From the IMG/VR virus record IMGVR_UViG_3300025671_000174, positions 1 through 39,119 of that record: a stretch of 39,119 bases of DNA. One strand, given 5' to 3'. Made by a program: the position numbers and the translations under genes. The notes beneath the pieces were generated by a model. The model was not told where the DNA came from and did no database searches. It saw only the letters and a program-made list of their open reading frames with translations. Positions 1 through 8,941 of this stretch are shown one piece after another (within the stretch, counting starts at the first letter, position 1; every line of letters starts with the position of its first letter). This DNA comes from a virus.

Positions 1-475
1 TCTCCCGACCGTGGGTGCGTCAACTGACACATGGGGCACCACCCTTAATACGGGTCTTGAAGCCCTTGAAAGCACGTTAAACGGTACTGGCACTGGAAAA
101 GCAAAAATTGAGCCGGATCTCACGGAAGGCTCATGGTCAATTAATGGCACCGCGGTTGCCTCGACGGCGGCTGAATTAAATAAATTAAATACTGCGTCCG
201 TAACTACCGCGGAGCTTGACCTGCTTAACACTGCCGTTAGCAATACAGTCGTAAACTCAAAGGCGGTCATTTATGGGTCAGCGGGTGAAATAGCCAGCGG
301 GGCGCTTACAGCAACAAGCTCTGTTACTGGAACCAGCTTTGAAATTGGAGACTGGAAGATCTACGTTTCCGGTACAGATTTAAAGTTTCAGTACAGTAGC
401 GTTGATGTTTTCAAGCTATCGACTACGGGCGAAGTGACCGCAGAGGGTGACATTACAGCATTTGGAAGTGCATAA
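1..475 (+). CDS. Tail fibre/adhesin protein, 5' end cut by window start
   Basis: The reading frame is already open at the first base (it runs back through base 2 as Leu-Pro-Thr-Val), so the start codon lies outside the window. About 158 residues remain. They are rich in Thr, Ser, Gly and Asn, with a short heptad-like stretch (TAAELNKLNTASVTTAELDL) typical of the stalk of trimeric phage fibres. It ends with TAATG, overlapping the start of the next adhesin, which suggests translational coupling. The first 213 bases are a 94%-identical copy of the end of the window, where the same protein begins with MAISITRPTVGAS. In a circular genome both pieces are one gene. A fibre role is inferred from composition and from the neighbours; no catalytic domain is visible. 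Confidence 0.7.
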   Translation, partial: LPTVGASTDTWGTTLNTGLEALESTLNGTGTGKAKIEPDLTEGSWSINGTAVASTAAELNKLNTASVTTAELDLLNTAVSNTVVNSKAVIYGSAGEIASGALTATSSVTGTSFEIGDWKIYVSGTDLKFQYSSVDVFKLSTTGEVTAEGDITAFGSA

Positions 476-1509
476 TGACAATAACGTCCTTAGATAATTT
501 CGGTCATGGCAATACTCCGGTGTCCATGAGCGAATTACGCACCTACTTCGGCGGCACAAACCCCATTTCGCTAAATGGCTCTTTTAACGGCGGTATTGCT
601 TCTGTTCCTGACACTCTCCCCGCTTCTGGCGCGGAAACATCTTTTTCTGACTTTCGCAGTAAAAACCGCATCTTGAAAAAGAAAGGAACTACTCAAGTCG
701 TTGCTTCTGGCACTTCATGGACGCCAGCGCAGTCAGGCTGTGTTCAATATAATGTGTATGTTCTGGGTGGCGGCGGCTCTGGTGGGGGATGCTCTACAAG
801 CAGTGGGCGCGAAAAAGTATCATCTGGCGGTGCCGCTGGGGGCGTAGCTTTTCGCAGATATAGTGCACAAGATGATGGAATTACATCGGCCTCTATCTCA
901 ATTGGAAGTGGTGGAGCGGGAATATCCTACCCAAATAGCTCTGACTTTAAAATTACAGGGCGCAACGGCGGGACGACTACATTCAACCCAAATGGAACTG
1001 GCGCAACCATTTCTGCAACGGGTGGAAGTAGGGGCTTCGCTAGTCAATTAGGCACGTCAGCGGGGGAAGCAGCAAGTAGCCCTTTAACGGCGGGTTTTGG
1101 ATATTGTGCCGCATCTTTTGGCGGGACAGGTTCGGGCGGCGAAAGTAATTATACGGGCGGGTATGGCGGCGGTTTTAATATAAGCGACGATGAAGCGGCG
1201 GTTTCTGGCGGGGGTTCTCCAAATTTAGGTTCCGGTGGTGTAAACGGCACTTCGATAAGTACATATGGTCAAGCATCAACAGGCACAACGGGGGCACCAA
1301 CAAAGCCAAGCGAGTGGGGTTCGGATGTCACTGCAACTTTTCAAGGGGGTTCGGGGGTGCAAGATACTGATGCTTCGGCGGGGGCGTCTGACGGGGGCAC
1401 TAATTATGGCGCTGGGTCTGGTGGTTCTTCTAGTGAAAATGGTGCAGGTTCTACGGGAAATGGCTCGCAAGGCGCAATCTTTGTAACTTATTACGAGTTA
1501 AACTCATGA
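475..1509 (+). CDS. Glycine-rich tail adhesin
   Basis: A 344-residue protein in two parts. The N-terminal ~70 residues (ISLNGSFNG ... PASGAETSFSDFRSKN) form a small domain I know as an N-terminal module of marine phage fibres, probably for attachment to the tail. From about residue 95 the protein is dominated by GGG, GSGG and GGYGGG runs spaced along the chain, as in the polyglycine-sandwich tips of phage adhesins such as S16 gp38, and it ends in a beta-like FVTYYEL segment. This suits a receptor-binding tip that contacts the host surface. The start overlaps the previous stop (TAATG) and the stop overlaps the next start (ATGA), so it lies in a tightly coupled tail operon. The receptor cannot be read from sequence. 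Confidence 0.75.
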   Translation: MTITSLDNFGHGNTPVSMSELRTYFGGTNPISLNGSFNGGIASVPDTLPASGAETSFSDFRSKNRILKKKGTTQVVASGTSWTPAQSGCVQYNVYVLGGGGSGGGCSTSSGREKVSSGGAAGGVAFRRYSAQDDGITSASISIGSGGAGISYPNSSDFKITGRNGGTTTFNPNGTGATISATGGSRGFASQLGTSAGEAASSPLTAGFGYCAASFGGTGSGGESNYTGGYGGGFNISDDEAAVSGGGSPNLGSGGVNGTSISTYGQASTGTTGAPTKPSEWGSDVTATFQGGSGVQDTDASAGASDGGTNYGAGSGGSSSENGAGSTGNGSQGAIFVTYYELNS

Positions 1510-3017
1510 CACTTTTAGCTTTGGACATCCCCGCGGGGTTTTACCGCAACGGCACAGACCTTGAACAGTCAAACCGCTGGCGCGATGGCAGCTTGGTGCG
1601 TTGGCGTGATGGCAGCTTGCGCCCCGTAAAGGGATGGAGCGAGCGCAAAACGTCATTTAGTACAAACACCATTCGCGGAATGCATGCGTGGGAAAGTTTA
1701 GACGGATCTGTATATCTTGCTGGAGGATCGTACAACGAGCTTGTGGCAATGGTTGGCAGCAACACGCTCTACGATATTACGCCTTCCGACTTAAACTCAG
1801 GCTTGGAAAGGGCTTCCATAATTACCGGCTACGGATACGGCGATTATGGCGCAGAAGATTATGGAAATGAGCGTGAAGACTACGGAAACTACTCAGAAGC
1901 GGCAGTGTGGTCGCTAGACAACTTTGGGGAATACTTAGTCGCGTGCAGCGCCAAGGTGGCCGGCAATGGAGATGGACGGCTTCTTGAGTGGCAGCTTGGT
2001 GCCAGTGCTGAGGCGGCAGCAATCAGCAATGCGCCGATAGATTGCCTTGGCCTAGTTGTAACGGAAGAGCGTTTTTTATTTGCTCTTGGCGGCAGGTTTC
2101 CGGCGGAAAGCTACGCAAACCCGCGCAAAGTATACTGGTGTGACCAAGAGGACAATACGACGTGGACCGCGGCCACCACAAACCAAGCGGGCAGTCAGGA
2201 GCTTCAGACAAGCGGAATGATAATGCAGGGCTTACGGACGCGCGGCCAGACGTTAATCATTACAGACATAGACGCCCACGTCGCTCGCTTTGTTGGCAGC
2301 CCGTTTATCTTTGGATTTGAAAGGGTAGGCACCGCATGCGGCGCCATATCGCGCAAAGCCGCAGTCGATGTTGATATGGGTGCCTTTTGGATGGGTCAGA
2401 GAGGGTTCTTTACATTCCAAGGAAACACCGTGCAGCAACTGCCGTGCGCCGTGCACGACTACGTGTTTGATGACTTTGAAAGAAGTCAGCAAAGCCAGAT
2501 ATGGGCATGGTCAAATGTTGAGTATGGAGAGATTTGGTGGTTCTATCCGTCTTCAAATAGCCAAGAAGTAGATCGTTATGTGGCATACAACTATAACGAT
2601 AATTATTGGATAACTGGAAACCTGTCCAGAACGGCTGGCGTTCCCCGCGGCGTTTTTAAACACCCGCTCTTAATAGCAACGAATAAAACTGTATACGAGC
2701 ATGAAAGCAGCCTCAGTTATGACGGCGCAGACGTTTTTGCTGAGACTGGCCCAATCTCCTTGGGCAACGGCGACCAGACAATGAACGTCATGCAGCTTAT
2801 ACCGGACGAAAAAACTCAGGGCGAAGTCAGTCTAAAATTCAAGACGAGGTTTTATCCAAACGACACCGAAACAACGCATGGCCCGTATACACCAGTTAAC
2901 CCAACCGGCGTGCGTTTTGCTGGTCGTCAATTCCGCATGCGTGTAGACGGCACCGCGGGTAAAGATTGGCGCGTAGGTAACATGCGTGTCGATGCGTTCC
3001 CCGCAGGTAAACGATAA
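1506..3017 (+). CDS. Packaged-DNA stabilisation / tail hub protein, gp10-like
   Basis: A 503-residue protein that begins LALDIPAGFYRNGTDLEQ and continues NRWRDGSLVRWRDGSL. I know this start from a conserved short-tailed-phage virion protein placed with the P22 gp10 type 'stabilisation' or tail-knob proteins (P22 gp10 is of similar length, about 470 residues). In this family the protein sits under the portal and adaptor ring, closes the head and carries the tail needle or fibres. The body is rich in Trp, Tyr and Gly and looks all-beta; no membrane segment is seen. It lies between adhesin genes and the internal virion proteins, which agrees with a tail-hub role. The family name is from memory of sequence style and needs a profile search. 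Confidence 0.65.
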   Translation: MTLLALDIPAGFYRNGTDLEQSNRWRDGSLVRWRDGSLRPVKGWSERKTSFSTNTIRGMHAWESLDGSVYLAGGSYNELVAMVGSNTLYDITPSDLNSGLERASIITGYGYGDYGAEDYGNEREDYGNYSEAAVWSLDNFGEYLVACSAKVAGNGDGRLLEWQLGASAEAAAISNAPIDCLGLVVTEERFLFALGGRFPAESYANPRKVYWCDQEDNTTWTAATTNQAGSQELQTSGMIMQGLRTRGQTLIITDIDAHVARFVGSPFIFGFERVGTACGAISRKAAVDVDMGAFWMGQRGFFTFQGNTVQQLPCAVHDYVFDDFERSQQSQIWAWSNVEYGEIWWFYPSSNSQEVDRYVAYNYNDNYWITGNLSRTAGVPRGVFKHPLLIATNKTVYEHESSLSYDGADVFAETGPISLGNGDQTMNVMQLIPDEKTQGEVSLKFKTRFYPNDTETTHGPYTPVNPTGVRFAGRQFRMRVDGTAGKDWRVGNMRVDAFPAGKR

Positions 3018-3673
3018 TGCCTATACCCGCCCTACCTCCAATTGGCCCTGACTTACGCCAATGGGGCAGACAGATTTCTTTGTACCTGCAAAGAAACTTA
3101 GCCAAGCTGTCTTTTAAAACGGCGGACGATAACCCGTCGGAAAACGGCGTGATCTTGTGGGACGATGTGAACGGGTATCCCGTTGTGTCAAAGAATAATG
3201 AGTTTGTGCAAATCGTCTTAGAAGACGGACACGCAAACTTTATCAAAACGTCTGATGTCGTGCCGGTAGCTGCAAACACAGCATATAAGCTGACTTACGA
3301 TGCCCCCACCGGCAATGTTGGAATAACACAAGGGACGCCGGCGTCAAGGATAGTTTTTGAGGAAGCCGGCGAATATCTGATTTCTTTTTCGGCGCAGATT
3401 TCTTCGACGTCTGCGAGCACCGTGCACTTCTATTTCTGGCCAAGCATTGATGGAACAGACGTCGCTAACAGCGCAATGACTACGGCGCTGCATCAGAACA
3501 ACGCGACGCTTGTTGTTTCACGCGCTCAGATCTTCACAGTAACGGCCGGCCAATATCTCGAAGTAAACTACATGATGGATAGCACAGACGGCTTCCTTAA
3601 CTACACGGCGGCGTCGTCGCCCGTGCCGGCATTACCTGCCTCTACGCTTTCGATTACTAGGGTTCACGGATGA
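3017..3673 (+). CDS. Virion adhesin with C1q/TNF-like jelly-roll domain (candidate)
   Basis: A 218-residue protein. Residues ~1-85 carry a short helical segment (LRQWGRQISLYLQRNLAKL) and a linker. Residues ~85-215 show alternating strands with the pattern FEEAGEYLISFSAQIS ... VHFYFWPSIDGTDV ... GQYLEVNYMMDS ... LPASTLSITRVHG, which is typical of C1q/TNF-like jelly rolls at the tips of phage fibres. This fold usually forms trimers and binds a host receptor. It overlaps both neighbours by a few bases (TAATG and ATGATTGA), so it is co-translated with the tail hub and the GNAT-like gene. It resembles in style the adhesins at 34998-36702. The fold assignment is an inference from strand pattern only. 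Confidence 0.6.
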   Translation: MPIPALPPIGPDLRQWGRQISLYLQRNLAKLSFKTADDNPSENGVILWDDVNGYPVVSKNNEFVQIVLEDGHANFIKTSDVVPVAANTAYKLTYDAPTGNVGITQGTPASRIVFEEAGEYLISFSAQISSTSASTVHFYFWPSIDGTDVANSAMTTALHQNNATLVVSRAQIFTVTAGQYLEVNYMMDSTDGFLNYTAASSPVPALPASTLSITRVHG

Positions 3674-4116
3674 TTGATAATGTTGTACAATTGCGAGCAA
3701 AGCCACGGATCACCGTGCTGCCCGTTGTTGACGAACCTGAGAGGGTACTGGTAAAGGCACTGCCATTACTACTCCCCGCGATTGGGGTGAACGAGCGCAA
3801 CGCCAGTAAAGAGGATGTCGTTGGAGATATTATGAGTGGGCTGTCCTTACTTTGGACTGTCCACATGGAGGACACGCTGGTTGCCGCGTTCATAACGAGC
3901 GTCGTGAAGCACCCTCAAAGAAACACCTTACTGCTAGAATACGTGGGCGGCATGGACATGAAATTATGGATTGAGGACGCGGTGCGTATCTTGAGGGAAT
4001 TTGCAAAAGCCGGAAAGCTCGACGCGATTGAAGCGGACGGGCGTATTGGCTTTTCGAGGATCGCCAAGAAAGCGGGCTTTAAAGAAATGTATAGACACTT
4101 CGAGGCGGAGGTTTAG
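3670..4116 (+). CDS. GNAT-like phage virion protein (T7 gp13 / P22 gp14 position)
   Basis: A 148-residue protein. The segment from about residue 58 to the end (LLWTVHMEDTLVAAFITSVVKH ... LLLEYVGGMDMKLWIEDAVRILREFAKAGKLDAIEADGRIGFSRIAKKAGFKEMYRHFEAEV) has the order of a GNAT acetyltransferase fold: the strand pair, a long helix and a terminal 'kkaGFkemyr' hallmark. Phages of the T7 and P22 groups keep a GNAT-like protein just before their ejection proteins, where it acts in assembly or as a minor internal virion protein. The same position here, directly before three ejection-protein candidates, supports this. A clear acetyl-CoA loop (Q/RxxGxG/A) is not obvious, so catalysis is uncertain. Confidence 0.6.
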   Translation: MIDNVVQLRAKPRITVLPVVDEPERVLVKALPLLLPAIGVNERNASKEDVVGDIMSGLSLLWTVHMEDTLVAAFITSVVKHPQRNTLLLEYVGGMDMKLWIEDAVRILREFAKAGKLDAIEADGRIGFSRIAKKAGFKEMYRHFEAEV

Positions 4117-4118
4117 AG

Positions 4119-4976
4119 ATGGGTAGTAAGACTACAACAAAACAAGAAATGGACCCGATCCAGAAGGAGTTCATTACAGAAACGCTCATCCCCTTTGCAA
4201 AAAACATAGCGGAAACTCCTTTCGAGCAATACACGGGCGAGTTTGTCCAGCCGTTTGACCCACTGCAAGAAACTGCATACGGCGGCTACGGCGCTCTTAC
4301 ATTACCCAGCGAGTTAACTGAAGCCGCGGACATATACCGCAGATTTGCCACTGAGACGCCAGAGCAACGCGCCGCAGATCTTAATGCGTATACACAACAG
4401 TATACACAAAACATCATTGACCCAACTATGGCGCGCATGGAGCGGCAGCGTGAAGAGCGGATGGTGGATCTCGCGCAGCGCCGCGGTAAAGGATTTGGCA
4501 ACACTGCATTTGGAGTGCGTGCCGGCTCCGAGCTCGACACATATGATATTGGCATGGCGGAAACTTTGGGGCAGTTACAGACGCAAGGCTACCAGAGCGC
4601 CGTGGCCAGAAAGGCGGCGGAAGACGCCCAGCGCATGCAGGCGGCGGGCTTGCTGGCTGGCACGGGGCAAACGGGCCTCAGTAATCAACTTGGCATCCTT
4701 GGCGCTCAAATGACTGCCGGCGAGGCGGCGCGGAGCTTGGGGCAGGCTGACTTGGATGCTCTGTATAGAGAGTTCGGCTTGGCACGCGCCTATCCTTTGA
4801 CACAGTTTGGCGTGCTCTCTGGCGCCAATGCGGGCTTCCCAGCGGGTATTGGCACAACGACCCAGACGACGGGTGGCTTGGGTACTATGATGTCTGGGCT
4901 TGGCAGAGGGTTGAGCGCATTTGGCTCTCTTGCATTTGGCGGGCCAACAGGATTAGGCGGATTTAGCGGGTTATAA
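4119..4976 (+). CDS. Internal virion / DNA ejection protein (candidate)
   Basis: A 285-residue protein. The N-terminal half is helical and charged, including ARMERQREERMVDLAQRRGKG near residue 105. The rest is rich in Gly, Ala and Gln with repeated GLLAGTGQTG-like turns. The C-terminal 45 residues (GGLGTMMSGLGRGLSAFG...) are hydrophobic and glycine-rich, as in phage proteins that insert into the host envelope during DNA entry. Position and style match the first of the usual three ejection proteins of short-tailed phages (T7 gp14, P22 gp7). The start has a reasonable ribosome site (GGAGG at 4108-4112) and the next gene begins two bases after the stop. The function is inferred from context. Confidence 0.6.
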   Translation: MGSKTTTKQEMDPIQKEFITETLIPFAKNIAETPFEQYTGEFVQPFDPLQETAYGGYGALTLPSELTEAADIYRRFATETPEQRAADLNAYTQQYTQNIIDPTMARMERQREERMVDLAQRRGKGFGNTAFGVRAGSELDTYDIGMAETLGQLQTQGYQSAVARKAAEDAQRMQAAGLLAGTGQTGLSNQLGILGAQMTAGEAARSLGQADLDALYREFGLARAYPLTQFGVLSGANAGFPAGIGTTTQTTGGLGTMMSGLGRGLSAFGSLAFGGPTGLGGFSGL

Positions 4977-4978
4977 TT

Positions 4979-6184
4979 ATGGAACAAAGTTACATCTTAA
5001 CAGACGAAGACGCGCAGCGCATAGTCGATTACTACTCCCAGCAAGGAATATATCCAGACTTCACTGTGGAAAATTACGCTGGGTTTGAGGCAACGCCAGA
5101 AGAGATGAAAATATTACAGATGCCTGCAAACGCCCCCGTGCAACCTAAAAGTATGGACCCTAGTCAAGCGACTGTGGTTCCTCAAAGTAACGCACCTGTC
5201 AACGCACCCATAGACATTGTGCCTGAGTACATGAGAGAGGGAACTCCAGTAACTCCGGCGCTCTTGCAGAGAATACGCCAAGAGGAAGCGGCAAAAGTTG
5301 CACCGCAAGCGGCGGTGCCAGATCCCAATGACCCATATGCAAACCTTTCCAAGACGCAGCGCAGAATGCTTTCATTCGCAGCTATCAAGGACGCTGGGAT
5401 GGCGTTGCAGGGTCTTGAGGGCAACAGCGTACAGAATTTACTGTCAGACTTCACCACGCGCTCCGATCAGGCGCGTAAAGCGCAGGCGGCGCAGGCGCGG
5501 CAACAGATGATGCAGCAAATGTTTGGCGGCGGAGATGCAATGGGCGGAGGCATGACCGGCGGCATGGATCTTTCGCAAATGTCTCCAGAGCAAATGCGCG
5601 CAAGGGCGCAGCAACTCGCGCAGTTTCAAGCAATGAACCCAACCGTTACACTGACGCCAATGATAGATATGCTGGTTAAAGAGGCCGACAGAATAGAGAC
5701 AACGCAAAAAGCGCAGACGGCCGCTGCGACTGGCGCAGGCGAAACGCTTGAGACAATAGAAGATTTACTAAGAACGGTCAAAGAGGAAGAAGGCACGACA
5801 GGGGTTTGGGGTATGATATTCGGGCAAGTGCCGTTTACTAAAGCGGGGCAGTTACGAATTGACGTTCAAACACTAAGATCAAATATGGCTCTCGACGCAC
5901 TTATGAACTTAAAAGCCAGCGGGGCAACTTTAGGATCTGTCTCCGAGAAAGAGCTCGAACTACTTGAGAGTGACATTCAAAAGTTAAATCTTAACCAAAG
6001 CAAAGACAAAGTCTTACAAGACTTGAATAAAATCAAACGCAGATACCAAAAAGCAATTAGAAGTGCTTATCTAAATATAGGCGATAAAACCAAACTCGAC
6101 CAAGCATTGGGCGGGCGGCCTGCTTGGCTGGAGGGCGATCCAGAGCCAGAGGCTGAACAAGATCCTTTAGGCATTTTACAGTAA
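4979..6184 (+). CDS. Internal virion protein (candidate)
   Basis: A 401-residue protein. The N-terminal ~75 residues are acidic. A proline-rich linker (~45-90) follows. From ~145 there is Ala/Gln/Met-rich low-complexity sequence (QARKAQAAQARQQMMQQM, then FGGGDAMGGGMTGGMD). Residues ~245-390 look like a coiled coil (GETLETIEDLLRTVKEEEG ... SEKELELLESDIQKLN ... LNKIKRRYQKAIRS). The Gln/Ala-rich and helical make-up and the place between two other ejection-protein candidates suggest the second internal virion protein (T7 gp15 position). It shows no catalytic motif. Its stop is followed 10 bases later by the next start, so the three genes form one unit. Confidence 0.55.
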   Translation: MEQSYILTDEDAQRIVDYYSQQGIYPDFTVENYAGFEATPEEMKILQMPANAPVQPKSMDPSQATVVPQSNAPVNAPIDIVPEYMREGTPVTPALLQRIRQEEAAKVAPQAAVPDPNDPYANLSKTQRRMLSFAAIKDAGMALQGLEGNSVQNLLSDFTTRSDQARKAQAAQARQQMMQQMFGGGDAMGGGMTGGMDLSQMSPEQMRARAQQLAQFQAMNPTVTLTPMIDMLVKEADRIETTQKAQTAAATGAGETLETIEDLLRTVKEEEGTTGVWGMIFGQVPFTKAGQLRIDVQTLRSNMALDALMNLKASGATLGSVSEKELELLESDIQKLNLNQSKDKVLQDLNKIKRRYQKAIRSAYLNIGDKTKLDQALGGRPAWLEGDPEPEAEQDPLGILQ

Positions 6185-6194
6185 GGTGTGAAAG

Positions 6195-8591
6195 ATGTCA
6201 GACTTTTTAAAGCGTTTCAGATCTAAAAACCCTGAGTTAAGCGAGATGGACGACCAGACATTAGCCGAATACTTATATAATAAGCACTACACGGATAATT
6301 TCGACGACTTTTCCAGCTTTGCCAATAAAATCAAATTGCAGGGATACACTAAGCCGGCGCCCGCCGGAACGGAAGTTGTCGAGCGATTTGCTGGCGGCGG
6401 CATGATCGTTAAGATGCCAGACGGGTCGGAAACATATTTCGACGAAGGCTTTTCGACGACAGACCCAGCAAGGATAGCGCAAATCAGAGCCGCCAAGGGA
6501 GACGTTGGCTCAGTCGGAGACGTTGGCTCAGTCGTAAAAGGAGAAACCGCTCAAGAGTTGATTGGGGAGCTTCCGACGCGCGTATTGTCCGCCGCAAAAG
6601 GCATACCGTTTTTACGTGGATATATTGAACCGGTAGCTGGCCAAATGGCCTCCACAATAAGTAAAACCGGCATTCCGTATTTATTTGAGGGCGGCGAAGG
6701 CATCTCGCCAGAAGCAGCCACGGGATTAATTGGCCAAGCCATAGAGCGCAGAGAGCAAGAGGCGCCCATCACCTCTGGCCTCTCCCGCCTCGGCGCCGGC
6801 GTGGCAACGGCGGCTCCTTTTGCGCCGACGCTGCGCGCCGACAGTATGATAGGTAAAATAGCTGAAGGTGGCCTTTATGGAACCACGCTTGGCGGCTTGG
6901 AGGGGCTAATTGCCGGATACGGTGAAGGCGGCGTCGATGAGGCGCAGAGGCAGGCAACATCCGGCGCCATTGGCGGCGGGCTCTTTGGCGCCGCGGGTGC
7001 GCCGATTGCGGGCGCCGTAGGCTACGGGTACAAGAAATACTTAGAGCGCCCAGTCAAGGACATTATCGAAAGCCTTGGCTTCAAAAGGGAAGCGGCATCA
7101 GTGGTGGCGGATACCTTAGCCAAGGACGCGGCGGACGCCGTGCAGTCCGTAGAAAACTCTGGCCCATACGGCAGCTTGGTTGCGGTGGGTCCGAATACCG
7201 CAAGCCTACTTGACACAATTTCACAAAGCAGCGGCAAAGGCGCCAAAATAGCAATAGACAACTTAAACGAGACAGCCGTTGCAGCGTCTAACGACTTAAA
7301 CAAAACCCTCGACACCGTGCTTGGCGAGGTGACTGACGGCATTAAAACGCAAAAATCTGGCATCATGGAGAGTACCAGTAAACAACGCAGAGAGATATAT
7401 GGTGAGGCGTACAGCGCCAAGATTGACCCAGATACAGAACAAGGCGCCAGAGTTATTGAGCTTGTAAACAGAGCGACGCCAGAAGAGCTCTCACAAGCTA
7501 AAAGAGCGTTAAGAAGGGAAGGCATCCCCACTGACTTCTTGGGCGGACAGCGCGTGAAAGAGGCCGAGTTAAATGAGGTGCTTGCAGATATACCAGCCTC
7601 ACAAAGAGCGGATCTAAGCGTAACCTCAAACGCAGATGGATCGTATACAGTATTTCGCGTGCCTACAGTCGAAATGGTAGACGTTCTGTCAAAGAGGCTT
7701 TTTGGTTTAAGTGATGCAGCTAAGCGCGCCGGTGATATGGACGAGTATATGTCGCTGCGTAAATTCGCATTTGACTTGCGAAAATCGCTGGATGACGTGA
7801 GCCCATCGTATGCAGACGCGCGCGCCGCTGGCAAAGATGCCATAGACATGAGAAACGCCGCGGACCTTGGCAATGACATACTCAACCCAAGGATCACACG
7901 CGAAGATGTTATGCTTTCCGTCCAGCAAATGGATGACGTAGCCGCGGGGCAGCTTCGCCAAGCTCTACGCAATCGTATAGACGAGATTGCGGCAAACGCT
8001 AAAAAGCCGGTGACGGCGTCAAGCGAGCAAGAAATAATTGAGGCTCTGGCAACTTTAAAGGCAATGAACACGCGCGCCGTGGCGACGAAGCTGCGTATGG
8101 TCCTTGGCGACGACGACGCAGATATAATCGGCAAGCAGATCCGCGACACGTCTGAAGCCATGATGATGCGGGCGCTGGCGTCGAGAAACTCAGCGACGTT
8201 TAATCGTCAAGTCGTAATGGAGCGTCTCAAAGAAATCACCGGCAAGTCTTTGGCGGAAGAAGTCGGAGAGCAAGGCCCTCTTACGGTCGGGGCTAGAAAG
8301 GCGACAGAGGCGCTGGTTGGCGGCACGCGCCAGTCGCAGCGCATAGAGCGGCTGACAGAGGAGATGGCGCCTGTCTTGACGCAACGTCTGACGCCGGAGC
8401 AATTGCTGCTACAGGCGTCGCGCTTGCAGTCTTTGGCGCCGGCCATAGAGCGCGCGCAATTAGGCAGTCAAAGCGCCGCAGAGGCGGTCCAAAGGGGCGC
8501 AATGAGCTTAGGTATAACTCAGGCCCAGCAAGACGAAAGGCTGAGCCCCACGCAGCAACTCATGCGCGCTTTGGGGATGCCTTCTTACTAG
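6195..8591 (+). CDS. Large internal virion / DNA ejection protein
   Basis: A 798-residue protein, the longest in the window. Residues ~1-90 form a small head (MSDFLKRFRSKNPELSEMDDQTLAEYLYNK...), a module often seen at the start of phage ejection proteins. Residues ~195-275 are glycine/alanine-rich and hydrophobic with GXXXG spacing (GAIGGGLFGAAGAPIAGAVGYG), fit for membrane insertion. From ~285 to the end it is mostly helical and charged. The size and position match the largest ejection protein of short-tailed phages (T7 gp16, P22 gp16/gp20). No lytic transglycosylase signature was found, unlike T7 gp16. A perfect 18-base tandem repeat at 6498-6533 encodes GDVGSV twice. The last 32 bases overlap a small opposite-strand gene. 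Confidence 0.65.
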   Translation: MSDFLKRFRSKNPELSEMDDQTLAEYLYNKHYTDNFDDFSSFANKIKLQGYTKPAPAGTEVVERFAGGGMIVKMPDGSETYFDEGFSTTDPARIAQIRAAKGDVGSVGDVGSVVKGETAQELIGELPTRVLSAAKGIPFLRGYIEPVAGQMASTISKTGIPYLFEGGEGISPEAATGLIGQAIERREQEAPITSGLSRLGAGVATAAPFAPTLRADSMIGKIAEGGLYGTTLGGLEGLIAGYGEGGVDEAQRQATSGAIGGGLFGAAGAPIAGAVGYGYKKYLERPVKDIIESLGFKREAASVVADTLAKDAADAVQSVENSGPYGSLVAVGPNTASLLDTISQSSGKGAKIAIDNLNETAVAASNDLNKTLDTVLGEVTDGIKTQKSGIMESTSKQRREIYGEAYSAKIDPDTEQGARVIELVNRATPEELSQAKRALRREGIPTDFLGGQRVKEAELNEVLADIPASQRADLSVTSNADGSYTVFRVPTVEMVDVLSKRLFGLSDAAKRAGDMDEYMSLRKFAFDLRKSLDDVSPSYADARAAGKDAIDMRNAADLGNDILNPRITREDVMLSVQQMDDVAAGQLRQALRNRIDEIAANAKKPVTASSEQEIIEALATLKAMNTRAVATKLRMVLGDDDADIIGKQIRDTSEAMMMRALASRNSATFNRQVVMERLKEITGKSLAEEVGEQGPLTVGARKATEALVGGTRQSQRIERLTEEMAPVLTQRLTPEQLLLQASRLQSLAPAIERAQLGSQSAAEAVQRGAMSLGITQAQQDERLSPTQQLMRALGMPSY
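6498..6533 (+). repeat. Perfect 18-bp tandem duplication inside the ejection protein gene
   Basis: The 18-base unit GGAGACGTTGGCTCAGTC occurs twice in direct tandem (6498-6515 and 6516-6533). It keeps the frame and adds six residues (GDVGSV). It lies in a flexible glycine-rich linker, where copy-number change by slippage would be tolerated. Confidence 0.9.
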
Positions 8592-8739
8592 GCGACGTCT
8601 GCAACTCCTTAATCCGCATCTCCATTTGCTCTATGAGTATGGCGGCTTCCTCGCACGCGCGGTGAAGCGCGTTCTGGTTCATCACGCGATGCGGGCGCTT
8701 CAGCTTGTCAATGAGCTCTCTGTACTGGTCTTCACCCAT
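8560..8739 (-). CDS. Small helical protein, unknown, opposite strand
   Basis: Read leftwards from an ATG at 8739 to TGA at 8560-8562, this gives 59 residues starting MGEDQYRELIDKLKRPHRVM and ending in a Lys/Ser/Pro tail. The start has a very strong ribosome site (AGGAGG seven bases upstream on the minus strand), which is the main reason to call it. The sequence is charged and looks like one long amphipathic helix with heptad features (ACEEAAILIEQMEMRIKEL). Its 3' end overlaps the convergent ejection-protein gene by 32 bases, so its transcript would be antisense to that mRNA's end. No family recognised. It resembles the small minus-strand gene at 23916-24062 in size and situation. Confidence 0.65.
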   Translation of the reverse strand: MGEDQYRELIDKLKRPHRVMNQNALHRACEEAAILIEQMEMRIKELQTSPSKKASPKRA

Positions 8740-8856
8740 CGTATCCTCCTTAAAATATTACGTTAACTTGTTTTAAACATTATTGTGCTTCTTGTGAAGT
8801 ATGTGTAAAGCTATTGGTGTAGAAGGTTGTTCTTTTACTTCTCCTCCCTGTTGAAC

Positions 8857-8887
8857 TGGCCCTGCTTTCGAGCGGGGCCATTTTTTT
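8857..8887 (+). terminator. Rho-independent terminator
   Basis: A 9-bp stem, TGGCCCTGC paired with GCGGGGCCA (one T-G wobble), has a short TTTCGA loop and is followed by seven T residues (8881-8887). It lies after the ejection-protein operon and directly before the early promoter at 8889, so it would insulate late virion transcription from the early gene block. Confidence 0.85.
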
Positions 8888-8888
8888 G

Positions 8889-8917
8889 TTGACCGCCTGT
8901 TCACCACATGTTAACAG
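8889..8917 (+). promoter_or_regulatory. Putative early promoter, TTGACC-17 bp-TAACAG
   Basis: TTGACC (8889-8894) is a good -35 hexamer. Exactly 17 bp later is TAACAG (8912-8917), part of GTTAACA. The same arrangement with the same spacing occurs at 13245-13273 and 13593-13621. It begins right after the terminator T-run and 25 bp before the start codon of the first early gene. The -10 is a weak match to TATAAT, so GTTAACA could instead be an operator. Confidence 0.5.
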
Positions 8918-8941
8918 GGGGTATCAGGAATGGAGAGAAAA

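Noticed and set aside
7022-8161. 379-residue open frame on the minus strand
   Set aside because: It lies wholly inside the large ejection-protein gene, is Ser/Ala/Arg-rich without any motif, and has no ribosome site; it is a by-product of codon bias in the real gene.
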